A stretch of 64,000 nucleotides of DNA, from assembly GCA_002428365.1 (NCBI GenBank), contig DIVW01000040.1, forward strand, positions 79,924 to 143,923, given 5' to 3'. The notes beneath the pieces were generated by a model that saw nothing but the letters and a program-made list of their open reading frames with translations, was not told where the DNA came from and ran no database searches. Below are positions 50,504-59,514 of this stretch, piece after piece (positions within the stretch are counted from its first letter, which is position 1; each line of letters starts with the position of its first letter). The stretch is from Propionibacteriaceae bacterium UBA6122 (GTDB lineage Bacteria > Actinomycetota > Actinomycetes > Propionibacteriales > Propionibacteriaceae). A program made the position numbers and the translations under genes.

Positions 50504-50916
50504 CTGGCGAACCCTTCGACGATTTCGAGATCCTTGAGCCCATAGTCCCGGTTTCGGTAGCTCCGGCCGGCGGTTGGCTTTCGCTATGGCAGCCGCGCCA
50601 CACGATCGCCAGCCTTGCCGTACTACCTGGCCTGTTCGCCGTCAATTACCTAGTCGGCGGCTCACCAACCGGGGTGTTGGCAATCGCGTTGGTGGCGCTG
50701 GTTGCTGCGGCCCAAGCAGTAGTGGCCGCCAGCTTCCTGCCCCAGCGCGAGCATGCATTGATTATCGCTTGCGGCATGATTCCGCCCGCAACCCTGGTCG
50801 CCTCCACGATGCTGCTTAGCGAGTTGTCGATAGACCTCACCTTCGGCTTCCTCGCAGTTGCCCTGGCGGCTACCGGTGTCGCGTTCCGCTTCTTCGCCAC
50901 CACCTGCCCCTCCTAG
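50500..50916 (+). CDS. Small integral membrane protein of unknown function
   Basis: A 138-residue protein with about four hydrophobic helices (TIASLAVLPGLFAVNYLVGG, LAIALVALVAAAQAVVAASF, LIIACGMIPPATLVASTMLL and LTFGFLAVALAATGVAFRFF). The first 30 residues are acidic and Pro-rich. I do not recognise the family. ATG 50500 overlaps the stop of the 31-residue frame. It ends convergently with the kinase/GH13 fusion gene. Confidence 0.7.
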   Translation: MTGEPFDDFEILEPIVPVSVAPAGGWLSLWQPRHTIASLAVLPGLFAVNYLVGGSPTGVLAIALVALVAAAQAVVAASFLPQREHALIIACGMIPPATLVASTMLLSELSIDLTFGFLAVALAATGVAFRFFATTCPS

Positions 50917-50934
50917 ACCATCGGGACAGGCCAC

Positions 50935-53598
50935 TTAGCCGAAGTTGAACTCGCGGCCGATTGCGTCCACTGCACGAATAGTGAATGTCTCCGCGCCCAG
51001 GTCGACGTCCAGAGTGGCTGCCGCACTTGCCCTTCGCCAGGTGATTGTCAACCGGTCCGCAGCGGTATCGGCAACCTCGCATTCGGCATCGAAGCCGAAG
51101 GCCGGGAAGTCCTTACGGAACCGCAACAGCTCCAACTGCGAGGCCACCACTGGCCGCGTCAACCAGTCAGCCACCGCCTCGGCACTCAGGTTGGAGCGGT
51201 TGATCTCCTTGTGTCCGCCTTCGCCGGCGCGAGCCACCGCATCATGATCGTTTGGCCCGGCGAACAGATCCAAGTACCACACCTGCGGCTTGCCAGGCAG
51301 AAACAGCTGGATCGCGCGGGCCAGCAATAGCCGGGCCTCAGACTCCCCCAAAGCGCTGAAGTAGGTTGCGTTCACTTGGTAGTACACGTTCTTTGCCCCG
51401 TGCAGGTCTTTCACATAGCCGCCGCGGGCCACCACGACCTCGATCAGGGCTTTGATCCGCTCCTCGCTCAGCAGGCCTTTCAAGTCGAGCAGCGGAATGC
51501 CGTCATGGCAGCCGAGCATGTTCACCGTACGAATCTTGGCGGTCACCACCTCAGCGATCCAGCGCTTCAGCGTGGACGCGTCCCGAGACTCGAAGGCGTC
51601 GATGATCAACCCGGGTGCGAAGAAGTCGTAGGTCATGAACCCCAACTCACTGAGCTGGGCGTAGGTGCCTTCGGCGAAGCTGGCGTGGATCTCGGGAAGC
51701 AGGATCAGTCCGCGGGCATCGGCCAGCTGTTTCACCTTGGCCAGTAGGTCCCAGGTGCCAGGGTCATTCAGGAAGTTGCGGGCGCCCGGCTGCTTGGGGG
51801 CGTAAGCGAAGGCGTCGAGTCGGACGATCCGCGCCCCGTAACCGGCCAGCTTGTCGAGGGTCTCGGCGTAGAAGTCCCAGACAAGCTCAGAGTTGATGTT
51901 GAGGTCCATCTGCCCCAGATAGCGCCGCCGCGATTCCGCCAGGTCGATGGCGGCCTGGCGCGCGCTTTCCAGCCCGGTGAAGTCCGCGTCTCCCGGACGT
52001 CCGCCCTCGGCTATGACCTGGTTCAGTCGGTCTGCCAACACCGCGGCGCCCTGGTACTGCAGACCGGTGGGCGAAAGTAGGTCTTCAGCTTCGAAGATCG
52101 GGTAGCGAACCTGTTGGTAGAAGGTGTTCCAGTAGGGGTGTTCGGTGCCATCGGGGAAGCGGACCATCAGGATCGGCAGTCCCGGCTTGCGAAAGAACAT
52201 GTCGGCGATGAGGGCCGGATCAGGCTGGACGTAACCAGCCTCGGTGAGTTCTCCATGACCGGCCCAGAACTTGTTCCAGTCGACGAAGAAGTCGCGGTAC
52301 TCCGAATCGGCCCCCTTGGCCAGGAGATCCTGGAACTGCGGCGAGAGCACCGAGGCGTGATTGAGGATGAAGTCCAATTTCAAGTCAACCCCGGCTTCGG
52401 CCAGCCGGTCCAGGTCAGCTGGGGTGGCGAACCACCGGTTGAGGCCGTAGTCGATCACCGAGAAGCCTCGGTCAAGATCGGTATTGAACACGCTCGGCAA
52501 CAGGTAGGCAGATTCGAAGGCCCCGGCCGCCGGGCCGGAGACGAAGTCGGCTACCTCAGCCAACGTGCCACCAAGACTGTCGGGATAAAGGTTGAGCATC
52601 GGCCCTGCTCCGGGCAAATCGGCACCCATCTGGTGCAGGTATTCGGGATAGTCCAGCAGGTCGGCCGACTTGGCCACGATGATCTTTGCCCGAGAGGCGC
52701 CCGCCTGAAGCTTGGCCTGCTCCAGCTTCAGTACCAACGTGGTGAACGGCGAATCAACCCCGCCATCCCGAGCCCGCGAGCGCCGATGAGCCAGCGTCTC
52801 CTCCGGAGTGCTGTTCAACAGAATCGGCAGGTCCACGCCGCTCAGAAGGGTTGAGTTGCCGTGCGTCCATTCCAGGACGATCACTTGGACGCCACTGAAG
52901 TCGAGGCGCTCGTACCAGATTTGATCCGCGCTTCGCCCCATTCGTTTCAACACCAGCGAATCGGCACCCTCATGGAAGGCCGCCAGGATCGCATTGATCT
53001 CATCGAAATCAACCTCAGCCGTACTCCCCAGGTAGGCATCCAGGGCGAGACTGCCCGCGCGTAGGTAGGTGGCCATCCAGGAGTGGGCGGCGACGCGAGA
53101 CGGGTCGGCGTCGGCGCCGTCGCGTTGTAGGTCCGACAGCACCGCCCGCACCGTCGCGTCACACTCGCCGCTGGTCGCTAGCCCCCGCAGTCCGCCAGCC
53201 CGGAACACCCGCAACCGCTCGGCGTCGTTGGCCGCCGGGATCCGTCGCGGGTAGTTGTCTCCCGACATGACGTAGGCCCCAACGCCAGCAGCAGTGAGCC
53301 CATAGGCGAGCAGCGAGCCGATCTCGGACTTACCCACCCCCGAACCCCCGTGCACCGCGACCACCGCACGCCGCTGCGGGCTCGCCTGAAGGATCGGGGT
53401 CAACAGCTCCCAAAGCCGCGGAAAGACCGCTCGCGCTTTGGCCAGATGGGTCTCGTTTATCTCCACCTTGTCGCCCGGCATGTCACCGGTGCGCAGCGCG
53501 GCCACGTCGACGGGCTCGGGAAAGGCAACCACTTTTGTTCCTCCTGGTGTCAGGATCAGACTAGCCAAAGGTCCGCCAGGTAAATCGATTTTACGCAC
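50935..53598 (-). CDS. P-loop kinase fused to a GH13 sucrose-phosphorylase-like enzyme
   Basis: An 887-residue fusion in one uninterrupted frame. Residues about 1-310 form a nucleoside-kinase/phosphoribulokinase-like P-loop domain: Walker A GGSGVGKS (84-91) and SGDNYPRR after strand 2, with VLEWTHGNSTLL further on. Residues about 330-887 resemble GH13 subfamily 18 phosphorylases (sucrose, glucosylglycerate and related): nucleophile Asp595 in RIVRLDAFAY, acid/base Glu636 in LLPEIHASF, and Asp699 in LGCHDGIPLLD, plus NVYYQVNATYFSALG and FLPGKPQVWYLDLFAGPND. The start is GTG 53598. A possible scheme is phosphorolysis of a glucoside coupled to phosphorylation of the released part (inference). Neither substrate can be named. 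Confidence 0.87.
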   Translation of the reverse strand: MRKIDLPGGPLASLILTPGGTKVVAFPEPVDVAALRTGDMPGDKVEINETHLAKARAVFPRLWELLTPILQASPQRRAVVAVHGGSGVGKSEIGSLLAYGLTAAGVGAYVMSGDNYPRRIPAANDAERLRVFRAGGLRGLATSGECDATVRAVLSDLQRDGADADPSRVAAHSWMATYLRAGSLALDAYLGSTAEVDFDEINAILAAFHEGADSLVLKRMGRSADQIWYERLDFSGVQVIVLEWTHGNSTLLSGVDLPILLNSTPEETLAHRRSRARDGGVDSPFTTLVLKLEQAKLQAGASRAKIIVAKSADLLDYPEYLHQMGADLPGAGPMLNLYPDSLGGTLAEVADFVSGPAAGAFESAYLLPSVFNTDLDRGFSVIDYGLNRWFATPADLDRLAEAGVDLKLDFILNHASVLSPQFQDLLAKGADSEYRDFFVDWNKFWAGHGELTEAGYVQPDPALIADMFFRKPGLPILMVRFPDGTEHPYWNTFYQQVRYPIFEAEDLLSPTGLQYQGAAVLADRLNQVIAEGGRPGDADFTGLESARQAAIDLAESRRRYLGQMDLNINSELVWDFYAETLDKLAGYGARIVRLDAFAYAPKQPGARNFLNDPGTWDLLAKVKQLADARGLILLPEIHASFAEGTYAQLSELGFMTYDFFAPGLIIDAFESRDASTLKRWIAEVVTAKIRTVNMLGCHDGIPLLDLKGLLSEERIKALIEVVVARGGYVKDLHGAKNVYYQVNATYFSALGESEARLLLARAIQLFLPGKPQVWYLDLFAGPNDHDAVARAGEGGHKEINRSNLSAEAVADWLTRPVVASQLELLRFRKDFPAFGFDAECEVADTAADRLTITWRRASAAATLDVDLGAETFTIRAVDAIGREFNFG

Positions 53599-53905
53599 GG
53601 TCGAGCAGTTCTGCCGAGACCTGGTTGCCCCAGCGTCCGTCCGCGGGCCCCCACGGCGAACACCAAGTGCCAGCTCGCGGTAGCAGCTTTACCCATCAGC
53701 ATCGAGTTTGCCCAACCCTCGGCACCTCGCCGCTGGCCCACCGCGCCGGTTCGAGCTGCCCAAAAGACCACCTAAACCGGCGTTTGGACGGGAAAACCGC
53801 CTCTGGTCAATCCACCCTCACCGATCCAGCGGGTGGGGCGCATCACGCCTTGTCAGGTGGATTTCGCGGGGTCATCCGGGGCCGAAAGTCACCGGGGAAA
53901 GTAAA
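53599..53905. other. Intergenic region between the fusion gene and trxA terminator
   Basis: Roughly 300 bases with no convincing ORF on either strand. It should carry the promoter of the minus-strand kinase/GH13 gene. Confidence 0.5.
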
Positions 53906-53938
53906 AGGTCCCTGCCCGGGGGGATGGGGCAGGGACCT
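53906..53938 (-). terminator. Rho-independent terminator of trxA
   Basis: A stem of at least 12 base pairs (AGGTCCCTGCCC/GGGCAGGGACCT) with a short G-rich loop. On the minus strand it is followed by TTTTACTTT, so it ends the trxA transcript about 58 bases past its stop. Confidence 0.88.
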
Positions 53939-53995
53939 GTTATTGAGTATACGCGCGATGGCCCATTTGTGTCACCCCAACGGGGGACACGCCGT

Positions 53996-54361
53996 TCAGG
54001 ACTTTGCGGACTCCGCCGACTCAGCGATCAGCTTCTCCATGTCGAGGTCCTTGACCTGCTGGACCAAAGCCTCGAAGGCGCTCTTGTTCAGGGCACCGGG
54101 CTGGCGGAACACCAGGTAGCCATCGCGGAACGCCATCAGGGTCGGGATGGAGCTGATCTCCAAGCCGCCAGCCAAACCCTGCTCCGCATCGGTGTCCACC
54201 TTGGCAAAGACGGCATCCTGGTGCACCTCGGAGACCTGATCGAAAACGGGCGCGAACATCCGGCACGGGCCACACCAGGCCGCCCAGAAGTCGACGAACA
54301 CGATGCCGTTGTCCTTGATGGTGTCGCCGAAGTTTTCCGCGGTGACATTGATGGTTGCCAT
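53996..54361 (-). CDS. trxA: Thioredoxin
   Basis: A 121-residue cytosolic thioredoxin with WAAWCGPCRMF as the redox centre and ISSIPTLMAFRDG carrying the cis-Pro. The fold starts with MATINVTAENFGDTI. It is a little longer than the 105-110 of standard thioredoxins, because of a C-terminal helix extension. It serves as reductant for ribonucleotide reductase and other disulfide enzymes. ATG 54361. Confidence 0.94.
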   Translation of the reverse strand: MATINVTAENFGDTIKDNGIVFVDFWAAWCGPCRMFAPVFDQVSEVHQDAVFAKVDTDAEQGLAGGLEISSIPTLMAFRDGYLVFRQPGALNKSAFEALVQQVKDLDMEKLIAESAESAKS

Positions 54362-54424
54362 TGGGGTTCCTAACGTCTTTGAGTTACTGCCTCACCAACA
54401 TCGGACACCCGGCAGGGTATTCCC

Positions 54425-55117
54425 TCAGCCGCGGGTTGCAACGAAGATATGGTCGGCCACATTCGCTGGCAAGGAGACTGGCCACTGGCCATCACCAACC
54501 TCCAATCGATCGGCGCGGAGCTGGGCCCGCACCGCTACCCCCGGCGTCATCCCGGCTCCGGCCAGGGCCTTCAGCACTTCTGCATCAGCCTGAATGGCTT
54601 CGCTGATCCTGGTCACCACCACTTCATGGACGCCGCCGAGGCCCAACCGGGCTGACAATACCTCAGTGCCGTCCAGGAACTCCTCCCCAGCCTCGGCCGC
54701 ACCCAAGTCAGCCAACCCAGGAATCGGATTCCCATATGGCGAACTGGTGGGGTTGTGCAGCACTTCGACCAGACGTCGCTCAACATCGGTGGAGATGACA
54801 TGCTCCCAGCGGCACGCCTCGTCATGCACCAGGTGCCATTCCAGACCGATCACGTCGGTGAGTAGCCGCTCGGCCAACCGATGCCGACGCATCACCTGAG
54901 CCGCCTTTGCCAAGCCAGCATCACTGAGCACCAGGTGCCGGTCGGCGTGGATGGACACCAGCCCATCCCGCTCCATCCGGGCCACCGTCTCGGAAACCGT
55001 GGGGCCGCTCTGCTTCAGTCTCTCGGCGATGCGAGCGCGCAACGGCGGCACGCCCTCCTCACGGAGCTCATAGATCGTGCGGAGGTACATCTCGGTGGTA
55101 TCGATCAGATCGCCCAT
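54425..55117 (-). CDS. ideR: IdeR/DtxR-family iron-dependent repressor
   Basis: A 230-residue DtxR-type regulator beginning MGDLIDTTEMYLRTIYELRE, the classical IdeR/DtxR start. The HTH is RARIAERLKQSGPTVSETVA, the metal-site region includes HLVHDEACRWEHVI, and a C-terminal SH3-like domain is present. It should repress iron uptake and control iron storage. Its presence beside an MntR-like paralogue (41292) supports separate iron and manganese circuits. Start ATG 55117. Confidence 0.92.
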   Translation of the reverse strand: MGDLIDTTEMYLRTIYELREEGVPPLRARIAERLKQSGPTVSETVARMERDGLVSIHADRHLVLSDAGLAKAAQVMRRHRLAERLLTDVIGLEWHLVHDEACRWEHVISTDVERRLVEVLHNPTSSPYGNPIPGLADLGAAEAGEEFLDGTEVLSARLGLGGVHEVVVTRISEAIQADAEVLKALAGAGMTPGVAVRAQLRADRLEVGDGQWPVSLPANVADHIFVATRG

Positions 55118-55152
55118 CCGCCTCCTGTCAGTCCTGGGGCCAGACTATAGCC

Positions 55153-55791
55153 ATGACCCTCAATGGCCCACGCCAAGTGCACGTGCCGCCCGAACGCCTC
55201 GCCGGCTGGCTGGACGGCTTCGCGCAGCGCCACGGCACCCCGATCGTGGCGGTGACCGAAGGCGCGGTCGCACTACGCTCCCCCGACCAGGCTACGGCGG
55301 TCATCGGCCTGGTTTGGGGGCCGCTGCCCCCAAGCGATGACCCGCTGAGTGAGCTGGTGGCCACCTACACCGAAAGCCGGCTGGTGGGCGCGCTGATCGT
55401 CCGGCGGCGCCGACACGCAGTAGGGGTATTCGAGGGCCCACGCTTGGTCACCGGACGTCATCACGGTCACTACGTGCAGGGCAAAACCAAGGCCGGCGGC
55501 TGGTCACAGCAACGCTATGCTCGCCGCCGCGCCAACCAGGCCGACCACGCCTACGCGTCGGCCATTGACGATGCGATCGAGCTGTTGTTGCCTGCCGTTG
55601 GCTTGCGCGCCTTGGCGGTGGGGGGCGATCAGGCCGGGGTCGAGACCGTCCTGGCAGATCGGCGGCTGGCGAGCCTCAAGGCGTTGCCTCGGCTGAAGGT
55701 GCCTGGAGTCCCCGACCCCAATGCGGCAGTGTTGGCGGATTTCGGCGACCGCTACCGCCTGGCACCAATCAGCCTCAACGAATACGCCTGA
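55153..55791 (+). CDS. acVLRF1-type peptidyl-tRNA hydrolase (ribosome rescue)
   Basis: A 212-residue protein of the Vms1/eRF1-like release-factor family found in actinobacteria. The catalytic-loop region reads KTKAGGWSQQRYARRRANQ with the conserved Gln that replaces the GGQ of classical release factors, and VPPERLAGWLDGFAQRHG is the family N-terminus. These proteins hydrolyse peptidyl-tRNA on stalled 50S subunits. ATG 55153; divergent from ideR with 35 bases between starts. Confidence 0.8.
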   Translation: MTLNGPRQVHVPPERLAGWLDGFAQRHGTPIVAVTEGAVALRSPDQATAVIGLVWGPLPPSDDPLSELVATYTESRLVGALIVRRRRHAVGVFEGPRLVTGRHHGHYVQGKTKAGGWSQQRYARRRANQADHAYASAIDDAIELLLPAVGLRALAVGGDQAGVETVLADRRLASLKALPRLKVPGVPDPNAAVLADFGDRYRLAPISLNEYA

Positions 55792-55805
55792 GTAGGCGCC
55801 GGGGC

Positions 55806-56081
55806 TCAGTGGCGGGCGATCACGATGGCGGCCGCGGCGATTGCCGCCACGCCAGCCCCACTGAGCACCCAGAGGATCCGGGAGTTGTCCAGCGCGACGT
55901 CCGGGGTGATATCGAGATCGGTGTCGTTGTTGTCCGGCTCTGCGGAGGCGCTCGGCGAGGCCGATGCCGCCGGGGTTGGGCTAGGGGTCGGGGCCGCCTG
56001 GGCCACCACAGCGGACAGCCCGAGTACCAACGCAGCTCCAACAGCAGCCGCAGCGAGCAGCCGACGCAACACCATCATCAT
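55806..56081 (-). CDS. Small secreted or membrane-anchored protein, Ser/Pro/Ala-rich
   Basis: A 91-residue protein with a signal peptide (VLRRLLAAAAVGAALVLGLS, cleavage near AQAAP), a low-complexity Pro/Ser/Ala stalk (TPSPTPAASASPSASAEP), an acidic patch (DNNDTDLDITPD) and a C-terminal membrane helix (ILWVLSGAGVAAIAAAAIVI). No known domain. Three adjacent ATG codons offer nearly equal starts. It could be a surface-exposed stalk-type protein; the function is unknown. Confidence 0.7.
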   Translation of the reverse strand: MMMVLRRLLAAAAVGAALVLGLSAVVAQAAPTPSPTPAASASPSASAEPDNNDTDLDITPDVALDNSRILWVLSGAGVAAIAAAAIVIARH

Positions 56082-56214
56082 GGGGTCGAGCCTACCGACC
56101 CCGCCCTAGTGCTCGCGCCCGGCACTGCTGGGCGAACACTGGTTCTGGATCCGGTCACAATCCGATGTGCTTCGGATGTCCCCAAAATGGAGATGCGGCC
56201 ATTAGGTTTAGCCC

Positions 56215-56865
56215 ATGAGCACCCTCAGGCTCTGGGCCATTGGCATTGACGAGGTGCGAGGCATCTTCAGCGCCGACCCAGACACCGCTGACCGGCTTCG
56301 CCAAGCCGCCCAACAGCGCTTCGGTGCCGCAGGCAAGCCCCCACCGGGACTGCTCGGCAAACTCGGCCCGTTCCTTCGCGGCGGTGGCGATCCGGCGGCC
56401 CCGCGGCCCGGGGTGCCCACCAGCGAGGATGTCGAGGACCTGCTCACCGGACGGTTCGTCCCGCCGTACCGACTCGCCCAAGCCTGGAACCTGCTGGAGT
56501 TCTGGCTGAGTGACCTGGCGGCTGGCGCTGGCGAATGGCCGCTCACCGAAGCTGGCCTATCGGAGCTCGACTTCGACCTGGCCCGCGCCGAGGTGCCGTC
56601 GCGCTACACCATCTCAGATCTGTTCAAAGCCAGCTTGGGGATCTCGCTGACCCGCTGTCCCGGCCTGGCCGCAGGCTGGGTGCCCGGCGGGCACGCGCTG
56701 GGCATGCTGGCGAGTTGGCCGCTGGCCTTGGCCGAGCTGAGCCAGGAGAACCAGCAGCTGGCCAGCGGCATTATTGACTTCCTAGGCGGCTTCAACCAAT
56801 GGACTGATCAGGCGCGCACCGAGGGCCGCGCGCAGCCGGATCTGATCGCCATCTTCCGCATCTAG
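56215..56865 (+). CDS. Conserved-looking hypothetical protein
   Basis: A 216-residue soluble protein that starts MSTLRLWAIGIDEVRGIFSA and ends in QPDLIAIFRI. It has two Trp-rich stretches (NLLEFWLSDLA and GGFNQWTDQ) and a Gly/Pro-rich insertion (residues 40-70). The residue composition and third-position GC bias support real coding. I cannot assign a family or function. It is convergent with the NCS2 permease gene, 47 bases apart. Confidence 0.65.
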   Translation: MSTLRLWAIGIDEVRGIFSADPDTADRLRQAAQQRFGAAGKPPPGLLGKLGPFLRGGGDPAAPRPGVPTSEDVEDLLTGRFVPPYRLAQAWNLLEFWLSDLAAGAGEWPLTEAGLSELDFDLARAEVPSRYTISDLFKASLGISLTRCPGLAAGWVPGGHALGMLASWPLALAELSQENQQLASGIIDFLGGFNQWTDQARTEGRAQPDLIAIFRI

Positions 56866-56912
56866 CCGGTGGCGCCCCAGCCGTCGCTGGGACGCCACCA
56901 TCACCAGATCGG

Positions 56913-58424
56913 CTACTTGAACAGGCCGGTGATCACTCCCTGGGCGAAGTAGACCGCGAAAGCCGCCGCCACCACGTAAAGCAAGGTGTGCACTTCCTTG
57001 GCCTTGCCCCGAATGATCTTGATCAGCGCGTAGGCGATGAAGCCCGCCCCGATGCCGACCGTGATCGAGTAGGTGAACGGCATCAACACGATGGTGAGGA
57101 AGGCCGGAATGCCCTCCTCGGGGTCCTCCCAGTTGACGTGGATCACTTGCGCCATCATCAGGAAGCCGACAAAGAACAGGGCCGGAGCCGCCGCTTCCGA
57201 AGGCACCATGTTCACCAGCGGGGCCAGGAACAGGCTGAGCAGGAAGGCCACCCCGGTGACCACTGAAGCGATACCGGTGCGAGCACCGTCACCAACACCG
57301 GCCGCCGACTCGATGTAGGAGGTGTTGGAGGAGACCGAGCCAACGCCACCGGCGATAGCTGCCACCGAGTCAACGATCAGGATCTCCTGGGTGCGCGGTG
57401 GGTTGCCGTCCTCGGCCAACAGGTCTCCCTCGGCGCCAACGGCGACGATGGTGCCCATGGTGTCGAAGAAGTCACTCAGCAACAGGGAGAAGACCAGCAG
57501 GAGCAAACCCAACACCGCCGCCGGACCGGCGGCACCGGTGAAGGCCCCAAACAGATCGACCTTGCCCAGCAGACTGAGGTCGGGCAAGCCGAACGCCCCC
57601 AGAACCGGGACGTTCAGCATCCAGCCGGTCGGGTTGACGATGGCGCCGGTGGCGTCCTTGGCCGAGCCGATCTTGAGCACGGTTTCAACGATGATCGCCA
57701 GACCGGTGGCCGCGATGATCGCGATCAGCATCGCGCCCTTGACCTTGCGGATGTAGAGCACCACCAGGATCAGCAGGCCAATCAGGAAGGTGGCGATCGG
57801 CCAGCCGATCAACTGTCCAAAGACCCCCAACTGCACCGGAGTGCCTGAGCCGGAGCGAACCACACCGGCGTCGACCAGCCCGATGAACGAGATGAACAAC
57901 CCGATGCCGACTGAGATCGCGGCCCGCATGGATCTCGGCACGGCGTCGAACACTGCTTTCCGGAAGCCGGCCAACACCAGAATCAGGATCAGCACGCCTT
58001 CCCAGACGATCAAACCCATCGCTTGGGGCCAGGTGACCTGCTTGACGATGGTGTAGGCCACGAGGGCGTTTAGGCCAAGACCAGTGGCCAGGGCGATCGG
58101 AAAACGTCCGTAGACGCCCATCACGATCGTCATCAGGCCTGCGACCAGGGCGGTGGCCGCCGCCACAGCAGCCATCGAGTGGTTGATCGCCGACAGCCCG
58201 TTGGCGATCGGCTCGCCGGTGATCAGGTTGCCGTTCACATCAGGCGCCGTGCCGATGATGATCGGGTTGAGCACGATGATGTAGGCCATCGTGAAGAAGG
58301 TAACCAGGCCGCCGCGGAACTCGCGACTGAACGTGGAACCACGTTTGGTGAGCTCGAACCAGGAGTCCAAGCCCTTGTTGGGAGATGAGGACGGAGCAAC
58401 CGTCGAAGAGCCAGCGTTCGCCAT
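56913..58424 (-). CDS. NCS2 purine permease (AzgA-like)
   Basis: A 503-residue permease of about 13 helices. The N-terminal ELTKRGSTFSREFRGGLVTF followed by FTMAYIIVLNP is the AzgA/GhxP signature, and FDTMGTIVAVG and NTSYIESAAGVGDGARTG are conserved substrate-site segments. It should take up hypoxanthine, guanine or adenine by proton symport. ATG 58424. Both neighbours end or begin close by, so it is probably monocistronic. Confidence 0.92.
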   Translation of the reverse strand: MANAGSSTVAPSSSPNKGLDSWFELTKRGSTFSREFRGGLVTFFTMAYIIVLNPIIIGTAPDVNGNLITGEPIANGLSAINHSMAAVAAATALVAGLMTIVMGVYGRFPIALATGLGLNALVAYTIVKQVTWPQAMGLIVWEGVLILILVLAGFRKAVFDAVPRSMRAAISVGIGLFISFIGLVDAGVVRSGSGTPVQLGVFGQLIGWPIATFLIGLLILVVLYIRKVKGAMLIAIIAATGLAIIVETVLKIGSAKDATGAIVNPTGWMLNVPVLGAFGLPDLSLLGKVDLFGAFTGAAGPAAVLGLLLLVFSLLLSDFFDTMGTIVAVGAEGDLLAEDGNPPRTQEILIVDSVAAIAGGVGSVSSNTSYIESAAGVGDGARTGIASVVTGVAFLLSLFLAPLVNMVPSEAAAPALFFVGFLMMAQVIHVNWEDPEEGIPAFLTIVLMPFTYSITVGIGAGFIAYALIKIIRGKAKEVHTLLYVVAAAFAVYFAQGVITGLFK

Positions 58425-58455
58425 GTGGGCATGTTAGGACGACTGGATTGGCTCT

Positions 58456-58788
58456 ATGGTTCTGTCCGTGACGCAGAATACGGGTGACCACAAGCCGATG
58501 CTGGTACAAGCACCGGTTCGAGCGCTGGATCCCGACGGGGTCGCAGTGGTCAGCTCGGGCACCATCGCCTTCGCCATCGGCGCGGTGTTGTGCTGGGTGT
58601 TCGCCGACAATCTCGCCGCGACGGGGCGGCTGTGGTACCTCTACGTGGCCATCACCGGCACCATCATCGGAATGCTGGGACTCAGCGTGGGTTTGGTGCG
58701 TAGCCGCCGTCGGCGGCGGCCACTACCGCGGTATTCAGTCGAAGAGGCCGACGTCAACGCTGATGGTGTCCCACACCGGGATCGATAG
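58456..58788 (+). CDS. DUF2530 small membrane protein
   Basis: A 110-residue protein with two transmembrane helices (SSGTIAFAIGAVLCWVFADN and WYLYVAITGTIIGMLGLSVG) and a basic cytoplasmic patch (RSRRRRRP). LDPDGVAVVSSGTIAFAIG is typical of the actinobacterial DUF2530 family of unknown function. ATG 58456; GTG 58468 is an alternative. Its end overlaps the end of the DUF3027 gene by about 54 bases on the opposite strand, as often found for these two genes. Confidence 0.78.
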   Translation: MVLSVTQNTGDHKPMLVQAPVRALDPDGVAVVSSGTIAFAIGAVLCWVFADNLAATGRLWYLYVAITGTIIGMLGLSVGLVRSRRRRRPLPRYSVEEADVNADGVPHRDR

Positions 58789-59514
58789 ATCCACACCACG
58801 GCTCGGATCGCTCACATCGGAGTGCCCGCCACAGCCGTGCTCCATGCTCACCACCGCACCATCGCTGGGCGAGAGCTCGTTGGCACAAACCCCGAACATC
58901 CGGCCGAGGTCGCCACGGAGCCCAACCAGGAAGCCACAGCTTCCGCAGTCTCCAGGCGCCTGGTTGGCCATCGCGGTCTCCGGGCCACCGACGCCAGCCA
59001 GCCAACGCTCGGCGGCTTCATCGCGTCCGACCTGCGACAACACCCGCTCACGGCCCAGCCCCAACTCGGCGACCAGCGCGCGGATCTGGCTGGCTTCAGC
59101 CGGATCGGTGTCGGCGGCATATTCCCCGCCGGTGTAGCCCGGCTCCAGCCGGACGTCGTCGACCGCTGCCGGCGCGATCACGCCCGGGGTGATGTCCTTG
59201 GGCCCGATCCGATCGGCCCAGGGCACCCAGCGCGGCGCCAACAGGGCACCCTCGCCGGGCAGCAACGTCACTTCAGAGACGGTAACCACCCGGGCGCGGG
59301 AGGCGCGCACAACGGTCACCGACCAGCGCCACCCGGGGTAACCGGGATGGTCACAAGCAAACAGATGGGTGGCCACCCGTGCATCCTCGGCCTGGACGCC
59401 GAGATGCTCGCCAACCTCCAGCACGCCCGCCCTCGTGATCGCAGCCGTCCGCGCCTGTTCAACGGCGTCGGCACAGGCCTGGTCGAGTTCGAGTGCACTG
59501 GTGGTCAAGGTCAC
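58735..59514 (-). CDS. DUF3027 protein
   Basis: A 259-residue actinobacterial protein: GYPGWRWSVTVVRASR, EVTLLPGEGALLAPRWVPWADRI-type segments (the WVPW...DR motif) and a C-terminal cysteine cluster (GDCGSCGFLVGL, FGVCANE, HGCGGHSD) that could bind zinc. GTG 59514 overlaps the stop of the cold-shock-domain gene as GTGA. The family function is unknown; the steady pairing with a cold-shock-domain gene suggests an RNA-related role (inference). Confidence 0.85.
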   Translation of the reverse strand: MTLTTSALELDQACADAVEQARTAAITRAGVLEVGEHLGVQAEDARVATHLFACDHPGYPGWRWSVTVVRASRARVVTVSEVTLLPGEGALLAPRWVPWADRIGPKDITPGVIAPAAVDDVRLEPGYTGGEYAADTDPAEASQIRALVAELGLGRERVLSQVGRDEAAERWLAGVGGPETAMANQAPGDCGSCGFLVGLRGDLGRMFGVCANELSPSDGAVVSMEHGCGGHSDVSDPSRGVDLSIPVWDTISVDVGLFD

